DNA of 64,000 nt from Chaenocephalus aceratus (lineage: Eukaryota > Chordata > Actinopteri > Perciformes > Channichthyidae), in assembly GCA_023974075.1 (NCBI GenBank), contig CM043798.1, positions 24,148,441-24,212,440 on the forward strand, in the 5' to 3' direction. The notes beneath the pieces were generated by a model, which did not search any database, had not been told where the DNA came from, and worked only from the letters and a program-made list of their open reading frames with translations. Shown here piece after piece: positions 24,505-37,230 of this stretch (within the stretch, counting starts at the first letter, position 1; each line of letters begins with the position of its first letter). Position numbers and translations under genes: made by a program.

Positions 24505-25205
24505 TGTTACGGATGCTGGTTATGCAAATGAGCTGTGTGGTTGCCCCAACATCATTGGCTGTCATCTCCTGGTCCACTTCCGAGGACACTGATTGGAGCA
24601 CGCCGGGCCCGACGTTCTCCAATCCCTGTGCAAGCCCAGCGCACACCTGCTGGAGAGGACTACAAAGCTGTGGACAACCATCACTCTGGAGGCTCTGCTG
24701 CGATCAGACGCCTCATACCTTTTGCTCGTGTGTCATGGACACTACAGACTGTGTTTAGTGACGAGTGTCAACTTATGTATCCAGTGTCGAGTAACAACTT
24801 ATGTGCTTACTGTTGAGTGTTTAGAGTAGCTTAGTTAGAGTGTAGAGTAGGTTAGTTAGGGTTTAGAGTATCATTAGAATTTTGTGACTGTTGCTTTAGT
24901 TTAGCTGTGTTTTGTCCAGACTCCCTTTTGTTAGTTGTACCACTCTTGAAGTGAGTTTTTGTTTCGTTCGTTATTTAGCACATTAGTATGTATTTTCCCT
25001 GTATGCCTTTAGACTCCTTTTGAGTCCTCCCTGAGTTTGGTTATCTGTCAACCTGTGCCCTTTTGGCCCTTTTGTTTGTTTCAGGCTGGCTGCCTGCCAT
25101 TTTGTTACACCTTGCTTTATAATAAAAACCACTTATAATTATACCAATACTACTCTGGTCGTGTCGTTTCCCTTTTGTTCCCCCTAGCCAATTGGGAACG
25201 TAACA
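24505..25205 (+). mobile_element. Solo LTR (TGTTACG...CGTAACA)
   Basis: A 701-bp LTR starts TGTTACGG and ends GGAACGTAACA. It is flanked by the 5-bp duplication ACGTT (24500-24504 and 25206-25210). It interrupts the left arm of E2; the right arm is uninterrupted here, which confirms the empty site. An ATGCAAAT octamer lies near 24521 and a poly(A) signal ATAATAAAAACC near 25118. Solo LTRs arise by recombination between the two LTRs of a full element. Confidence 0.88.
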
Positions 25206-25315
25206 ACGTTACATATTGACGGACGGTCAGGGCCCCTCCCCGTCGCTATATTACGTACAGGGTACCCCTTGACCGTCAGGCTTCTACGGGCAGGGCGTCC
25301 CATAGACCTTCATAG

Positions 25316-25785
25316 ACCACGTGATCAACAACGATGGCCGACCTTCGTGTTATTCTCGGTGGACAATGCCTATTTTTAAGGTTCATTTGGCCATTAAAAT
25401 GCGTTTTGATGTCATTTTATGCGAGTAATGAGTTTTTATTTCTGATTATTTGTGCAGTACATGTACATGATGTTTAGTTTGCTAGTTATGACGAAGATTA
25501 CTTCATGAATGTGTACACATTCATGGTTGCTAAGGTGGTTGCTATGGACGCTGCAACAGCTCCCAGACCACGTGATCAAGAACAATGGCCGACCTTCGTG
25601 TTATTCTCGGTGGAAAATGCCTATTTTAAGGTTCATTTGGCCATTAAAATGCGTTTTGATGTCATTTTATGCTAGTAATGAGTTTTTATTTCTGATTATT
25701 TGTGCAGTACATGTACATGATGTTTAGTTAGCAAGTTATGATGAAGATTACTTCATGAATGTGTACACATGGTTGCTAACGTTTT
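25316..25785 (+). repeat. Two-unit tandem duplication in the E2 left arm
   Basis: ACCACGTGATCAA starts both units (25316 and 25567), a period of 251 bp, with only scattered differences. The right arm also contains two units in reverse order (outer unit 32689-32930, inner unit about 29490-29655), so the duplication was part of the TIR before the arms diverged. Confidence 0.75.
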
Positions 25786-26406
25786 TTTGGTGGAAATGTG
25801 TTTTTTCACAGCAAAGTCACCCTCTGTACTTGGACTTATTGGGAGAATCTAAAGGCAAGAACATCCCAAATATTCATTTAGGTCTTTATTTTAGACCTTT
25901 AGTGTTGCCGTCTGTGAGGAAATTAAATGGGGCTCAGAGCCTCGTATTTTTAAAATCTTTTTTTCCTTCTAATTTGTTATTCTTTTCAAAATAACACACT
26001 GTTATTTACTCACCAATAACACACAATTATCCTTGCTCTTATTTATTGGTTTAATTCCATAATCTCTGGCTTTTTTGGCGTTCGTCAGGAACTGAATTTC
26101 AAAATAAAAATAACCGGAAACAGACATAGGTATTTCGAGCGATTACCCAAGATCCTCAGCTACGCTGATTGGATGTTTTTAGCCGCAATGCATGCTGGGA
26201 TTTGGTGTTTATATTATATGAAATCCGGAAAACATTTTAAAAGAATAAAATAATACTTAATTCCGAGTGCTCTTGCTTTTCTCTTTGAAAGTCATCACAT
26301 AACGGCATTGTAATACACGGTTCGGCGGCATTAAATATTACAGATCTGCTGTAGTTCTTTATTTACAGAGCCCTGATGAGAAGACCTTTGGAAAAACTGA
26401 AGAAAT

Positions 26407-26685
26407 TCATTTCATTTAATTTCAAACCTTTATTTATACAGATAAAATCCCATTGAGATCATTGATCTCTTTTCCAAGGGAGACCTGGTCAAGTAGGTTC
26501 CACATGAAACATAAAAGCATAAACAGAACAACAAAAGGACATCATACAGCATCATTTACATAATTATCCACATAAACAGGTACCAATAGCTTCTGATTGA
26601 CTAGCATCCAACCGAGCTTTAAAAACATTTAGTGGCACCAGATTGTTCAGTTTCCATTTAATTTGCAGACTATTTACAGACTATT
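26407..26685 (-). mobile_element. LINE 3'-end fragment (minus strand)
   Basis: On the minus strand it ends GGGATTTTATCTGTATAAATAAAGGTTTG then AAATTAAATGAAATG, a LINE tail. Upstream it retains a short coding-like stretch (NVFKARLD), as in the extreme C-terminus of fish LINE ORF2. It is flanked by AAGAAAT (26400-26406 and 26686-26692). The E3 copy of the same core lacks it. Confidence 0.7.
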
Positions 26686-27534
26686 AAGAAATGCCGCCGA
26701 AACTGAATACTTGACGTTTTAAAAAAACAATTAAAAAACATCTTCAATTTCTCTTCACACAATACGTCTCCTTGCAGTATCAACACTAATTCGGCTGACT
26801 TTTACATTTGATATAATTCATAGATAGGTTATATTTACACCATAACGGTGTATATATATATATTTTGAATGTAAGAATGTAAATACTGAGTCTGAAATAG
26901 TATAGCAATATGCTGTAAAATTATGTGAAAGCATGAATAAAACTACACATCTTCAGATGTTGTACACAAGTGTCCTACACTAATAATACAAAGTTATTAT
27001 GGCTGTGTGTACCTTGTGTGCACCGCCTAGTGGTTAAAGCACGTTATTTAATTATTGTTTTTATGTGTTATATTTGAAAAAAATATTAAGAGTACATATA
27101 CTTTCATAGGGAGAAAGTAGAAGGTCTGTGATAGAAATATAGAATATAAAAAATCAAGAAGATACTATAAGTGATCTCTACAATAAAACAGTTTAGTGCA
27201 GGATACAAAGATATTAATAGGAGGAGGTGCAAAACAGAAAAACGAATTAACCTTTATTTAAACATTAAATAACAGATTAAGGTCTTCTTTTAAATAAGAA
27301 AAAAACCTTGGGGGTATCTATCTACAGATAAATATTAAGCCTGACAAAGTACTTAACGTCTAATATATTGCTTTCCTGCATGTTAACTATGTTGAAGCAC
27401 TTATTTTAACTGATATTATACATATGGATTATACTCTTATGTATGTAGATAGAATAAGAAATGTGCAGAATATGACAGGTACACACATGGACAGGTACAC
27501 ACACTGGAGGTACACACATATTGATAGATGTCTT

Positions 27535-27633
27535 GTTGAGGAACCTGTGACCCAAGTTTTTCATTCATTGCATAACTACACCGTAGTTGTGTATATGATA
27601 TGTCAATAAACCTTTAAAATCTTGAAATCTTGA
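27535..27633 (+). repeat. Retroposon-like tail inside the E2 core
   Basis: TGTGACCCAAGTTTTTCATTC, CATAACTACACCGTAG and GTCAATAAACC end in ATCTTGAAATCTTGAA. The same tail sits in E2b (31545-31650) and in reverse in E1 (about 18615-18700), so it is a fixed part of the shared core, not a new insertion. Confidence 0.6.
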
Positions 27634-27773
27634 AAGGGATGTGCAAAATAGCCATAATATATAGTCTTTAATTAACTATTAGTAGAGAATAACGAGTAAT
27701 TAATATACTTTATTACTCGTTTCCATTAATGTCAATTGCAGATACATGTTTAGTCTTCTCAAGCACCAACTAT

Positions 27774-28485
27774 ATCACTAACTAAATCCGTCCCTATCTC
27801 ACCCGCCCCGCAGCTGAGCGACTCATTCACGCCTTCATCTCCTCCCGCCTCGACTACTGTAACTCCCTCCTATACGGCATCAGCTCCACCTCCCTCAGTA
27901 GACTCCAGCGTGTTCAGAACGCAGCCGCCAGACTTCTCACCCACACTAAATCATGGCACCATATCACCCCGGTCCTCAAAGAACTACACTGGCTTCCCGT
28001 TACTCACCGCATCAACTACAAACTCCTGGTCCTTACCTATAAAGCCCTCCACCATCTGGCCCCCCCGTACCTCACTGACCTTCTCATCCCCTACCATCCT
28101 CCCCGGACCCTCAGATCCACCTCGGCCGGCCTGCTTTCCACCCCCATTGGCAATCTCCGGAGCTTTGGAGACAGAGCCTTCTCTGTGGCCGCCCCAAAGC
28201 TCTGGAACTCCCTCCCCCAAGACCTCCGTGAGTCCGAGTCCCTCATTCTGTTCCAGTCCCGCCTCAAAACCCATCTTTTCACCTCTCTCTATCCGTAAAA
28301 CACCCCCCCACTCATTTTCGACCTCCTCCTGACTGCCACTGTGTTTTGTTTTGTTGTTTTTGTTGTTTTTCTTAGTCTGTTGTCTACCTGCCCCAGTCTA
28401 TCTACCCCCCCCCCCCCCCCTCATATTGTAAAGCGTATTTGGGTACTATAAAAGCGCTATATAAATCCAATATATTATTATTATT
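27774..28485 (+). mobile_element. L2-like LINE 3' end, 5'-truncated
   Basis: A 712-bp insertion is flanked by AACTAT (27768-27773 and 28486-28491). The matching stretch of E1 near 18460 has no such insert, which gives an empty site. It ends AGCGCTATATAAATCCAA followed by (ATT)n, typical of L2 tails in fish. A poly-C run at about 28408-28425 lies in the 3' UTR. Confidence 0.87.
27786..28298 (+). pseudogene. L2-like LINE ORF2 C-terminus
   Basis: The frame reads IRPYLTRPAAERLIHAF, then SRLDYCNSLLYGIS, LQRVQNAAARLL, LHWLPVTHRINYKLLVLTYK, SFGDRAFSVAAPKLWNSLP and SRLKTHLF, with a stop at 28296-28298. This is the conserved region after the reverse transcriptase in L2/CR1-type ORF2. The reading frame is fully open, so the insertion is fairly young, but the catalytic domains are absent because of 5' truncation. 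The longer open frame at 27910-28332 is in another register and is a shadow. Confidence 0.85.
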
Positions 28486-30199
28486 AACTATCAAATATCT
28501 CTGATTGTTGGCACTTGACAATCACCTTCCCTGAATTTTACTCAGGTAAGCTAAAGTCTGATTTAAGGGTTGTTTATATTTCACATCATTAATCAGAATC
28601 TGCAAAGTAACTCAAATAAGTGTAGTGGAGTAAAAATACCAGGTTAACCTCTGAATTGTAGTGGAGTAGAATTACAAAGTATCAATGAGCTGTCATGTGG
28701 GTATATATTAATGCTATATATTGATGCTGCGCATTATGGACAGCGATTTTCACCCATTTATTAATTATATGTTTTACATTTGATAACACCAATGTGTTTA
28801 ATACTGGCAACTTCTAATTGTGGGAAAAACGAAAACGTTCAGTAGAGACGTCCCATAGAACATTTTGCGAAACACAATAGTGTAGTGTGTAGTTCTGGGG
28901 GGGCATTCGATTCCAGTTTTGGATAGTCTGGCGTGGTTTCGTTCCATTTCAAACAGCTGTTTGACGGCGTAACCTTGGCGCACTGCCACTCCAACATCCA
29001 ATCCCAGACCTTGAAGAGTAATCACGGGGACTGTAGTCCTAAACGATAACTCGGGATTATGAGTAGTGTAGTGTCTTCGGCCATCCTAAACTCAAAAATG
29101 TTGACAATCACAATGATGCTCGAAATGTCCCTTATAGGCCTACGTCTGTTTCCGGTTATTTTTATTTTGAAATTCAGTTCCTGACGAACGCCAAAAAAGC
29201 CCGAGATTATGGAATTAAACCAATAAATAAAAGCAAGGATAATTGTGTGTTATTGGTGAGTAAATAACAGTGTGTTATTTTGAAAAGAATAACACATTAG
29301 AAGGAAAAAAAGATTTAAAAAATACGAGGTTCTGAGCCCCATGTATTTTCCTCACAGACGGCAACACTAAAGGTCTAAAATAAAGACCTAAATGAATATT
29401 TGGGATGTTCTTGCCTTTAGATTCTCCCAATAAGTCCAAGTACAGAGGGTGACTTTGCTGTGAAAAAACACATTTCCACCAAAAAAACGTTAGCATTCAT
29501 GAAGTAATCTTCGTCATAACTAGCAAACTAAACATCATGTACATGTACTGCACAAATAATCAGAAATAAAAACTCATTACTCGCATACAATGACATCAAA
29601 ACGCATTGTAATGGCCAAATGAACCTTAAAATAGGCATTTTACACCGAGAATAACCATCCCAGTCTCATAAAAAAACGTGTAATAACTACGTTGGTCCAC
29701 AATATAGGACGTAGTATTTCTACAAAAATGCCTCTGAAATTGTAAGATGCCTACGTTTTTTTTCACCATTCATTCCAATGGCTGGCGTCTATGTCACGTG
29801 ATCTTCACATTTCTCCCTGCAGAAAAAAAAAACATGGACGACATTCGTTTTATTCTCGGTGGAAAATGCCTATTTTAAGGTTAGTTTGGCGATTAAAATG
29901 CCTTTTGATGTCATTTTGATGCGAGAAATATGAGTTGTTATTTCAGATTATGTGTGCAGTGGATGTACATGATCTTTAGTTTGCTAGTTATTACGAAGAT
30001 TACTTCAATAAATTGCATCCATAACGTTTTCATTGTTACCAAGGTGGTTGCTAGGGACGCTGCTATCGATATTATTTCTGTTATGTTGTGTAAAATGGTG
30101 TTATCTTTATTGCTACCCCCTTCCCCGTCAATGTATAGTGTTGGTCTACAGTGCAAACGTATTAGTTTAACAAAATCCGCATCTAAAATTGTGGCATAG

Positions 30200-30401
30200 T
30201 GTGGTGCCGAGAGATGGGAGTCGGAGGCGGGGTATCAAAGGTACAAGCTAGACTTTTATTTAGCATCTCAAAACACATGAAAACAGCTTCATGCCCGGGA
30301 AGCGAAGACCGGCGGAGACAGGAAGTCCGGCTCACTAAAATGTCCGTGCAGAACAATACCCTAACCCATAGATCCGTGGGTGAATAATGTCAATCACCAC
30401 A
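30200..30401 (-). mobile_element. Short solo LTR or TRIM-like fragment
   Basis: The opposite arm of E2b reads straight across this site, so about 200 bp was inserted. The insert starts TGTGGTGCCGAG and ends AATCACCACA, and is flanked by ATAG on both sides. TTTTATTT near 30256 is a possible minus-strand poly(A) signal. The LTR assignment is inferred from the TG...CA ends and short duplication. Confidence 0.5.
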
Positions 30402-31328
30402 ATAGATACGTTATTTTCCCCTGTGCAATTCTCCATTTACTCAACAATAACACATAATTATCCTTGTGTTTATTTATTTGTTTGATTAATAAACACAAGT
30501 TGGAGTCCGTCAGGACCGAGGGTCGGAGCAGCTCATTTGCTTTACAGAATATTACACCCGGACGTAAGTATTCTCTCCGCTTCGCTTGACAAACCGACAA
30601 ACCCCGTGATAGTCCTCAAGCTCTGTGATTGGAGAGTGTGCAGAGCGTCGAACAGCACTTGAAATGGGATGGAACCACGGCAGACTGTCCAAAACTGGAT
30701 TTGAACGGGTCCACCGCGTCCCCCCCTCCCCCACCCCGTCCCCAGAACTACACATGCTGGCTATTGTGTGTTTCGCAACATGTTCTCTATATATGGCACG
30801 TCTCTACTGGGAGTTGTAGTTTTAAAAGACGTTTTCATATTTCCCATAATAAGAAGTTGCCAGTATTAAACTGTGTACATCCCTGGAGGTTTAGGGGATA
30901 GGAAACACTCAAATTTAAAACATATAATTAATAAATGGGTGAAAATTGCTTGTGCCCATAATGGGCAGCATTAATATATACCCACACGACAGCTAAGGTC
31001 AGAAGAGCTTTATTTAACAGCTGGTCTTATGTCTGTGCCCCTCCTGTTGTTCATTGATAAGCCTGAAACATGCACTTGTCAAGGTTCAGAGGCACATTGT
31101 GCAAATATGGCAGTAGCCATCGATCAGCTTAAGATAAGATATACTTTATTGATCCCAAGTTGGAAACATTTGCGTTACATCAGCATGTGTAACAGTTAAA
31201 TATGCAGTGGTGTTTATTTGTAAATCATTTAGTATAATCACACAAATTCTGTGTTTTATATTTAATAATTCTGTGTTCTTTATTTATTGATTGTTCAATA
31301 CCTGACAAGGTCTGAGATGAAAAACGTT

Positions 31329-31560
31329 GGTCACAGGTTCCTCAACAGTGCATTACAAGACATCTATCAATATGTGTACCTCCACCATTAAATTGTCATA
31401 TTCTGCACATTTCTTATACTATCTACATACATCTTAAAAGAGTATAATACATATGTATAATATCAGTTAAAATAAGTGCTTCAACATAGTTAACATTGCT
31501 GGAGGTATGCACAAATATTGATAGATGTCTTGTAATGCACTATTGAGGAACCTGCGACCC
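31329..31560. repeat. Inverted repeat inside the E2b core
   Basis: GGTCACAGGTTCCTCAACAG...GTGTACCTCC (31329-31383) is matched in reverse by GGAGGTATGC...GAACCTGCGACCC (31501-31560). The arms are about 55 bp with a 117-bp loop. E1 has only the first arm at 18663-18740, so the second may be a rearrangement. Confidence 0.65.
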
Positions 31561-32917
31561 AAGTTTTTCATTCAATGCATAACTACACCATAGTTGTGTA
31601 GGCCTATATGATATGTCAATAAACCTTAGAAAATCTTGAAATCTTGAAAGGGATGTGAAAAATAGTCATTATATACAGTCTTTAATTAACTATTAGTAGA
31701 GAATAACGAGTAATGAATATACTTTATAGGAATCCTATTAATATCTAATAATAAAAATAATGAAATTCAATAACATGCTTTAACCACCAGGTGTCCCTTT
31801 ATATCAGCTGTGCACCTTTATGGTGTAAATACAGCCTATCTACCAATTGGATCAAATATAAAAGTGAGCCGAATTAGTGTTGATACTGCAAGGAGACGTA
31901 TTGTGTGAAAAGAAATGTAAGATGTTGTTTAATGGCTGATATATTTATGATCCACGTCACGTTTTCAGTTCCTCATGTTTGTCTAGAAGTCTTCTCATCA
32001 GGGCTCTATAAATACAGAACTACGGCAGATATGTAATATGTAATGCCGCCGAACCGTGTATTACAATGCCGTTATGTGATGACTTTCAAAGAGAAAAGCA
32101 AGCACACTCGGAATAAAGTGTTTTCGGTCTGTTTCCGGTATTTGTTAATGACGATGTGCTGTGAGATGTGAGACTGGAATTGCACAGGGGAAAATAACGG
32201 TTCTGCACCATTTTAGATGCGGATTTTGTTAAACTAATACGTTTGCGCTGTGGACCAACACTATACTTTGACGGGGAAGGGGGGTAGCAATAAAGATAAC
32301 ACCATTAAACGGTTACACAACATAACAGAAATAATATCGATAGCAGCGTCCCTAGCAACCACCTTGGTAACAATGAAAACGTTGTATCGACACAATTTCC
32401 TGAAGTAATCTTCGTAATAACTAGCAAACTAAAGATCATGTACATCCACTGCACACATAATCTGAAATAAAAACTCATATTTCTCGCATCAAATGACATC
32501 AAAACGCATTTTAATGGCCAAAGTAACTTTAAATAGGCATTTTACACCGAGAATAAAACGAAGTTCGGCCATGTTTTTTTTTTTAGGGATCTTACAATTT
32601 CAGAGGCGTTTTTGTAGAAATACTACGTCCTACGTTGTGGACCAACGTAGTTATTACACGTTTTTTTATGAGACTGGGTTGGAATAACACGAAGGTCGGC
32701 CATTGTTGTTGATCACGTGGTCTGGGAGCTGCGTCCAAGCAACCACCTTAGCAGCCATGAATGTGTACACATTCATGAAGTAATCTTCGTCATAACTAGC
32801 AAACTAAACACCATGTACATGTACTGCACAAATAATCAGAAATAAAAACTCATTACTCGCATAAAATGACATCAAAACGCATTTTAATGGCCAAATGAAC
32901 CTTAAAATAGGCATTAT

Positions 32918-33020
32918 GAAGGTCTATGGGACGCCCTGCCCGTAGAAGCCTGACAGTCAAGGGGTCCGCTGTCCGCAATGAAGGTCTATGGGACGCCCTG
33001 CCCGTAGAAGCCTGACGGGC
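32918..33020 (+). repeat. 62-bp direct duplication in the E2 right arm
   Basis: GAAGGTCTATGGGACGCCCT starts at 32918 and again at 32980, with CCCGTAGAAGCCTGAC in each. The left arm has this only once, so the duplication arose after insertion or was specific to this arm. Confidence 0.8.
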
Positions 33021-33102
33021 AAGGGGTACCCTGTACGTAATATAGCGACGGGGAGGGGCCCTGACCGTCCGTCAATATATGACGGGATGGGAGTGAGAAC
33101 GT

Positions 33103-33103
<1 letters not shown>

Positions 33104-33160
<57 letters not shown>
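33104..33160 (+). repeat. (CA)n microsatellite, right half of the E2 target
   Basis: This continues the CA tract of 24404-24481 in the same orientation. It is followed by two copies of AGAATACGCTCTG. Confidence 0.85.
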
Positions 33161-33162
<2 letters not shown>

Positions 33163-36100
33163 AGAGAATACGCTCTGAGAATACGCTCTGAGGTTCTGAG
33201 GGCATGAGGTAGAGAGGCAGATAGTAATAACTTACATGCATGATAAATGACATTTTATACGCTTCCCATCAAGGATAATGCAAATATAATTCAATGCATG
33301 TTCTTTTAAAGCAGTAGTATGTGTTGAGCGCATTCCATGCTTAACCTACGTTGCCATGCTCATGAATATCATCTAGCTCTCACCACAGGGGGTCAACGCT
33401 AGACATGCATATGATAATTAACCCTTTAAAAAATAACCTTTTTTCATATGGGAAAAAATTAGATGAACCACATCCAACTTGTGAGGTTTCTTCTGTAATG
33501 TGGCTTATTGATTTACAAACAACCTGCTCTGTTTCCTAAATATGTTTTGGAATTGATTCAGGATATTAATTCACAACTATAATTATAATTAGGAAATGGG
33601 AAATATATTTCCCGCTTTAACGTGGACCATCCTTTATTATCATAAGTCCATGTGTATCTGCTGGATGTTATTCTCTCTCTCTGAGCTAAGAGGAAAGCAG
33701 CAAACTGCAGCATGTCATATCAGCGGGCTCCTGTGACCTAATTCTTTCTGAAACATGGTATTCTAAGTTTATATTTGTTGAAATGCATTGGCTTTTAGTG
33801 TCTTTGAATTATTACTAAAGGTGTAATGCTTTTACTTCTGTAAAAAAAGTAAAAAGTCTATAGATCGAGAATGATAAACAATAATTAATACATTTTTCTT
33901 TTTTTTCCTATCTAAAATTATCACAATGTATTGATAGCATGCCATGGCATAAATACTATTCAATGTCATTACCTTCAAGTTTAGAAACAAATAAATTGTA
34001 GTAACCATTAGTGTAAATGTATGTGTTGTGGAAAATGTTTACTGATTTTAAAGATGATGAACACAGCTCACGTATGTACCTATGGCCATACATACAAATT
34101 GAATTAAATCGAGATGTTCTGGTCCAGTGGTATGTAATGTTACAGTGATGTCGACTAAAATGATTAGTTCTCCTTCAAATTGTTCTTGGCTTGAACTTTT
34201 TACTCGAGTTGAAGGTTACAAATCTCTGGCATGGCTAAAGATGGCATTACACCACTTAGTAGTTCTGTAAAAATGTAATTTTGTCAATCCGCAGTTAACT
34301 TAATCCTATCAGAACCGCCATCCTATTGAAAGCTTTTTGTGTCTGCTAAGTTTCCAATCCACTTATAGCGTTATGACACGGTTTTAAGGCACAAGCATCA
34401 AACTGCACTTGTGTTAGGACAAGCAATAATGTGATTAGACGCCCATATGGTGATTGGAACCTTTAAGAAACTTTATTAGTTTCGTACCTCAGATATTTCT
34501 TTAAACAGAGACAACAACAGCAGCTGCTCAAAAGCCCTTCATTAATCTTGCACGTCAGGCATAAAAAATGAAGACCTACTTTGGGTGTAATTTATGTGTT
34601 CTGTGTTTGCTTCTCAATCTATCCAGTTTATTGAGGCGCTGAACAAATACTAATTGCTGGTGAGCACTTAAAGAGACTCTCTCTGTGTAGACTAACACTT
34701 AGATTTTATGAAAGGAGGCGACCTCTAGAAGTGAAGTGGACCATTTGCACAGGGAACTATGTTAATTAAGACCAGCGTGTTTGCTGATCTGACTGCTTAC
34801 AGCTTGGAAAATTAAATGGAGGAATCAAATCAAATCAACTTTTATCTTCACACATATGCACAGCACCGCAGACAGAAACATTTATGCTGCATTCAACCCA
34901 TCATAGTGTTTGGATACTATATAGACTTGCAGGGTTTTTCAAGTAAATCTTTACATTTATTGCCCAAACTCTTGACAAAATGTTGTTATTTAAAACAACA
35001 GGAGGGGGAGTGTAATACATGCACAATAATGTAAGATGAGGAATGGAAAATAAATTACTATAAAAGGATCATACCTGGGTCTTATAGATATATATTTCTC
35101 CTCTGCTCTATGAGGTCCAGGCTGCATCCAACACGGTTTAACTCCCTGCTCACGTACAGTCTGACATGTCAAAGGTAACTTTAGACCGTGGGTTGAGCCT
35201 TACAGTAATTGGCCTGCTTGTCACAGTGCGGTTTCCATTTCATTTCATGGTCAGACTGAGATCTCCTCTGCTAGACCTGTGGACGGGGGGGACCACAAGA
35301 TCCCAGTGGCCCCCCATGGGAAATTAAAGCCCTGCGTGGATGATCTCAGTCTGACACTATCTCTCTCTTCCTGTGGTCCCCCTTGCCTATTTGCTGATTT
35401 TCTCTCTCTCTTTACTTACTTTCCTGGGACTTATGTACAACCACTGGTAATAGAAGTACTTATATATTTTACTTACTAAAAGTAGCAATATCACTTTTAA
35501 AAAGACTCTTTGTGTTACTCTGTTAAAGTCCTGCATCAAAATGGAATTTGTATCAAAAGTGAAAGTGCATATTGCGATTGGGTCAAGAAGTAGTACAAAA
35601 AGCAGGTATTGTTATTAACATTAATGGAGTCTCTGTCCAATTTAATTGTCCCAGTAAACTGTGAGTTGGAATAAACAATACCATCAGCCCTTATTAATCC
35701 CATGTTTTACAACAGTGCTTAACCCTCTGTGTCAAATTGTCCTTTGTGAGGGAGCATTACACATGTATGAGGTTCATTTTCCTCCCCTATTCTTAGTAAT
35801 GGCCTCAATAAATGATGGCGATGGCGATGCCCACAGTGTGAATGCATTATCAGAGTTTTTTCCGGCGGCAAAAACCCCAAGGTCTATAATACTCTATCTT
35901 CATGAAACTGCAGCATATTAAATACCTTGAGTGGTCAGCCTGGAGTTCAGACTTCCTTCATTGGCATTGCAAATCTATTAGCTCTAAACAGATATCACTC
36001 ATCTACTTACTCATCCAGTGTGACTGGGCTTTAGAAGCAAGGGAATCTCCATAGGGGCAGCCAAATGTGGCTTTTTGCAAATGTGGGCCCTGATGGAACT

Positions 36101-37230
36101 TGATAAGGGTTTCCTGAAGACAGCAACACTACAGTCCCATTTTACATCAACCAAAAGGAAGGACACGTCTATAGGAGGCCAGCAAGGTTTTCTTCCTCCT
36201 TTTTGTCGAGGCATCAACCTTTTGCATATAGTTAAAGGTCCTTCTATTAGGAGACTTGACATTCTCCTTATTCTCTCTCTTTTTTATTTGCGGTGCAGAG
36301 TCTTTTATAGAAAGCTTTAATAAGTTCCTTCATCAATTGTCTTTTCCCTTTCTTTTACTGTTCTCCTGTCTATGTTGGTCTCTACCCATGACTAACTCAA
36401 GAGTGATATTTAATTCAAGAAATGATAGACAGTACTATGTTTTTCAAGGATGTATGGGAAGACTGTTTATTGCTGGCCACAGGATGGTGGAGGAGTGGAA
36501 AACTGATCCTGCCCTTTTTAAGGATTCAATGATAATGTATTGTTATTCTGCAACAAAGGCTCACACAATGAAATACAGTTGTATCCTGGTCCATTTATGC
36601 TACAGTATAAAACATAGACTATAGCCTTATTATAATCTGACAGTAAGCTTTATTAAATGTACTGTATCATAGTGTAATTTAATTAAACGGAGTGTTGAAA
36701 TGAAACTAGTACTGTATTTTGAGAAGTGAAACAATCAATAAGATCTTTAAAAGTGAAGCTGTCCATTTCATTCCATTATATTGATGTACTGAATGTAAGC
36801 ATTTAGAATAAATGATCATTTGTACGAGACATTCAAATTAATCCATTGACACATTTGACCCATACAAATGTAATAAATATAAGCAGTTTCCACTTTATTT
36901 GATCTTATTGATTTAATGGAAGACTGAATTTGGTAGATGTAGTGGCACGCAAGCTAGTCAGACAACTGCAGACCTCGCTGAGGAGAGTTGTGCATGTAGA
37001 AATCTGTTCATATGAAGTTGTATTTACATTGGTGCCGTTTAAGCTTGTGAGAGTATTTAACCCTCGACTGGTAAGATAGCATTTGTCTTCTTCTGATTCT
37101 TTATCTTCCACAAACACAATGCAGAGTTCATAATACACTGATACAGAGTGTAATGCTAGATGAGCTTCCCAGTAAATGCTCCGAAAACCACTAGCATTTG
37201 ATATATTATATGTTACAAGCTGGCTCTGCT
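33161..37230. other. Unassigned sequence
   Basis: Four kilobases hold no recognisable gene or bounded mobile element. The only local structure I can point to is an interleaved set of inverted repeats at 35250-35382. Confidence 0.5.
35250..35382. repeat. Two interleaved perfect inverted repeats
   Basis: GTCAGACTGAGATC (35250-35263) pairs with GATCTCAGTCTGAC (35342-35355). GGGGGACCACA (35287-35297) pairs with TGTGGTCCCCC (35372-35382). The pairs interleave (a-b-a'-b'), so both cannot form in one simple hairpin. This could be an ancient foldback element or a structured transcript. Confidence 0.6.

Larger units (their letters stand above)
29656..32681 (+). mobile_element. E2b: relative of E1 inserted in the right arm of E2
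   Basis: The left end is CATCCCAGTCTCAT and the right end is the complement of CAACCCAGTCTCAT. They are followed by a near-identical AAAAAAACGTGTAATAACTACG on each side. It is flanked by GAATAAC (29649-29655 and 32682-32688), and the interrupted arm reads continuously once it is removed. Its TIRs extend inward, diverging, for about 0.5 kb (29656-30180 against 32170-32681). The core (30600-32110) resembles the E1 core in the same orientation. No transposase is present. Confidence 0.82.
24482..33103. mobile_element. E2: large foldback-type DNA element with nested insertions
   Basis: The termini are CACGTTCTCACTCCCATC at the left and its complement at the right, next to CA tracts on both sides. 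After removing a solo LTR in the left arm, both arms read ATATTGACGGACGGTCAGGG inward. They carry CCCTTGACCGTCAGGC, a motif AATGCGTTTTGATGTCATTTT and a GTTGCCGTCTGTGAGGAAAT segment, for about 0.9 kb per arm. The right arm is split by E2b. The core between the arms (about 26320-29370) is the reverse complement of the E1 core. No transposase was found. It is a composite, so the coordinates include at least five later insertions. Confidence 0.72.

Noticed and set aside
24219..24758. 179-codon frame with a His-Thr run
   Set aside because: It crosses the CA tract and the solo LTR start; no domain.
27910..28332. 140-codon Pro/Ser-rich frame
   Set aside because: It overlaps the L2-like ORF2 end in the wrong register.
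24482..33103. A Polinton/Maverick, suggested by size and long inverted repeats
   Set aside because: There is no polymerase, integrase or capsid gene, and most of the length is nested insertions.
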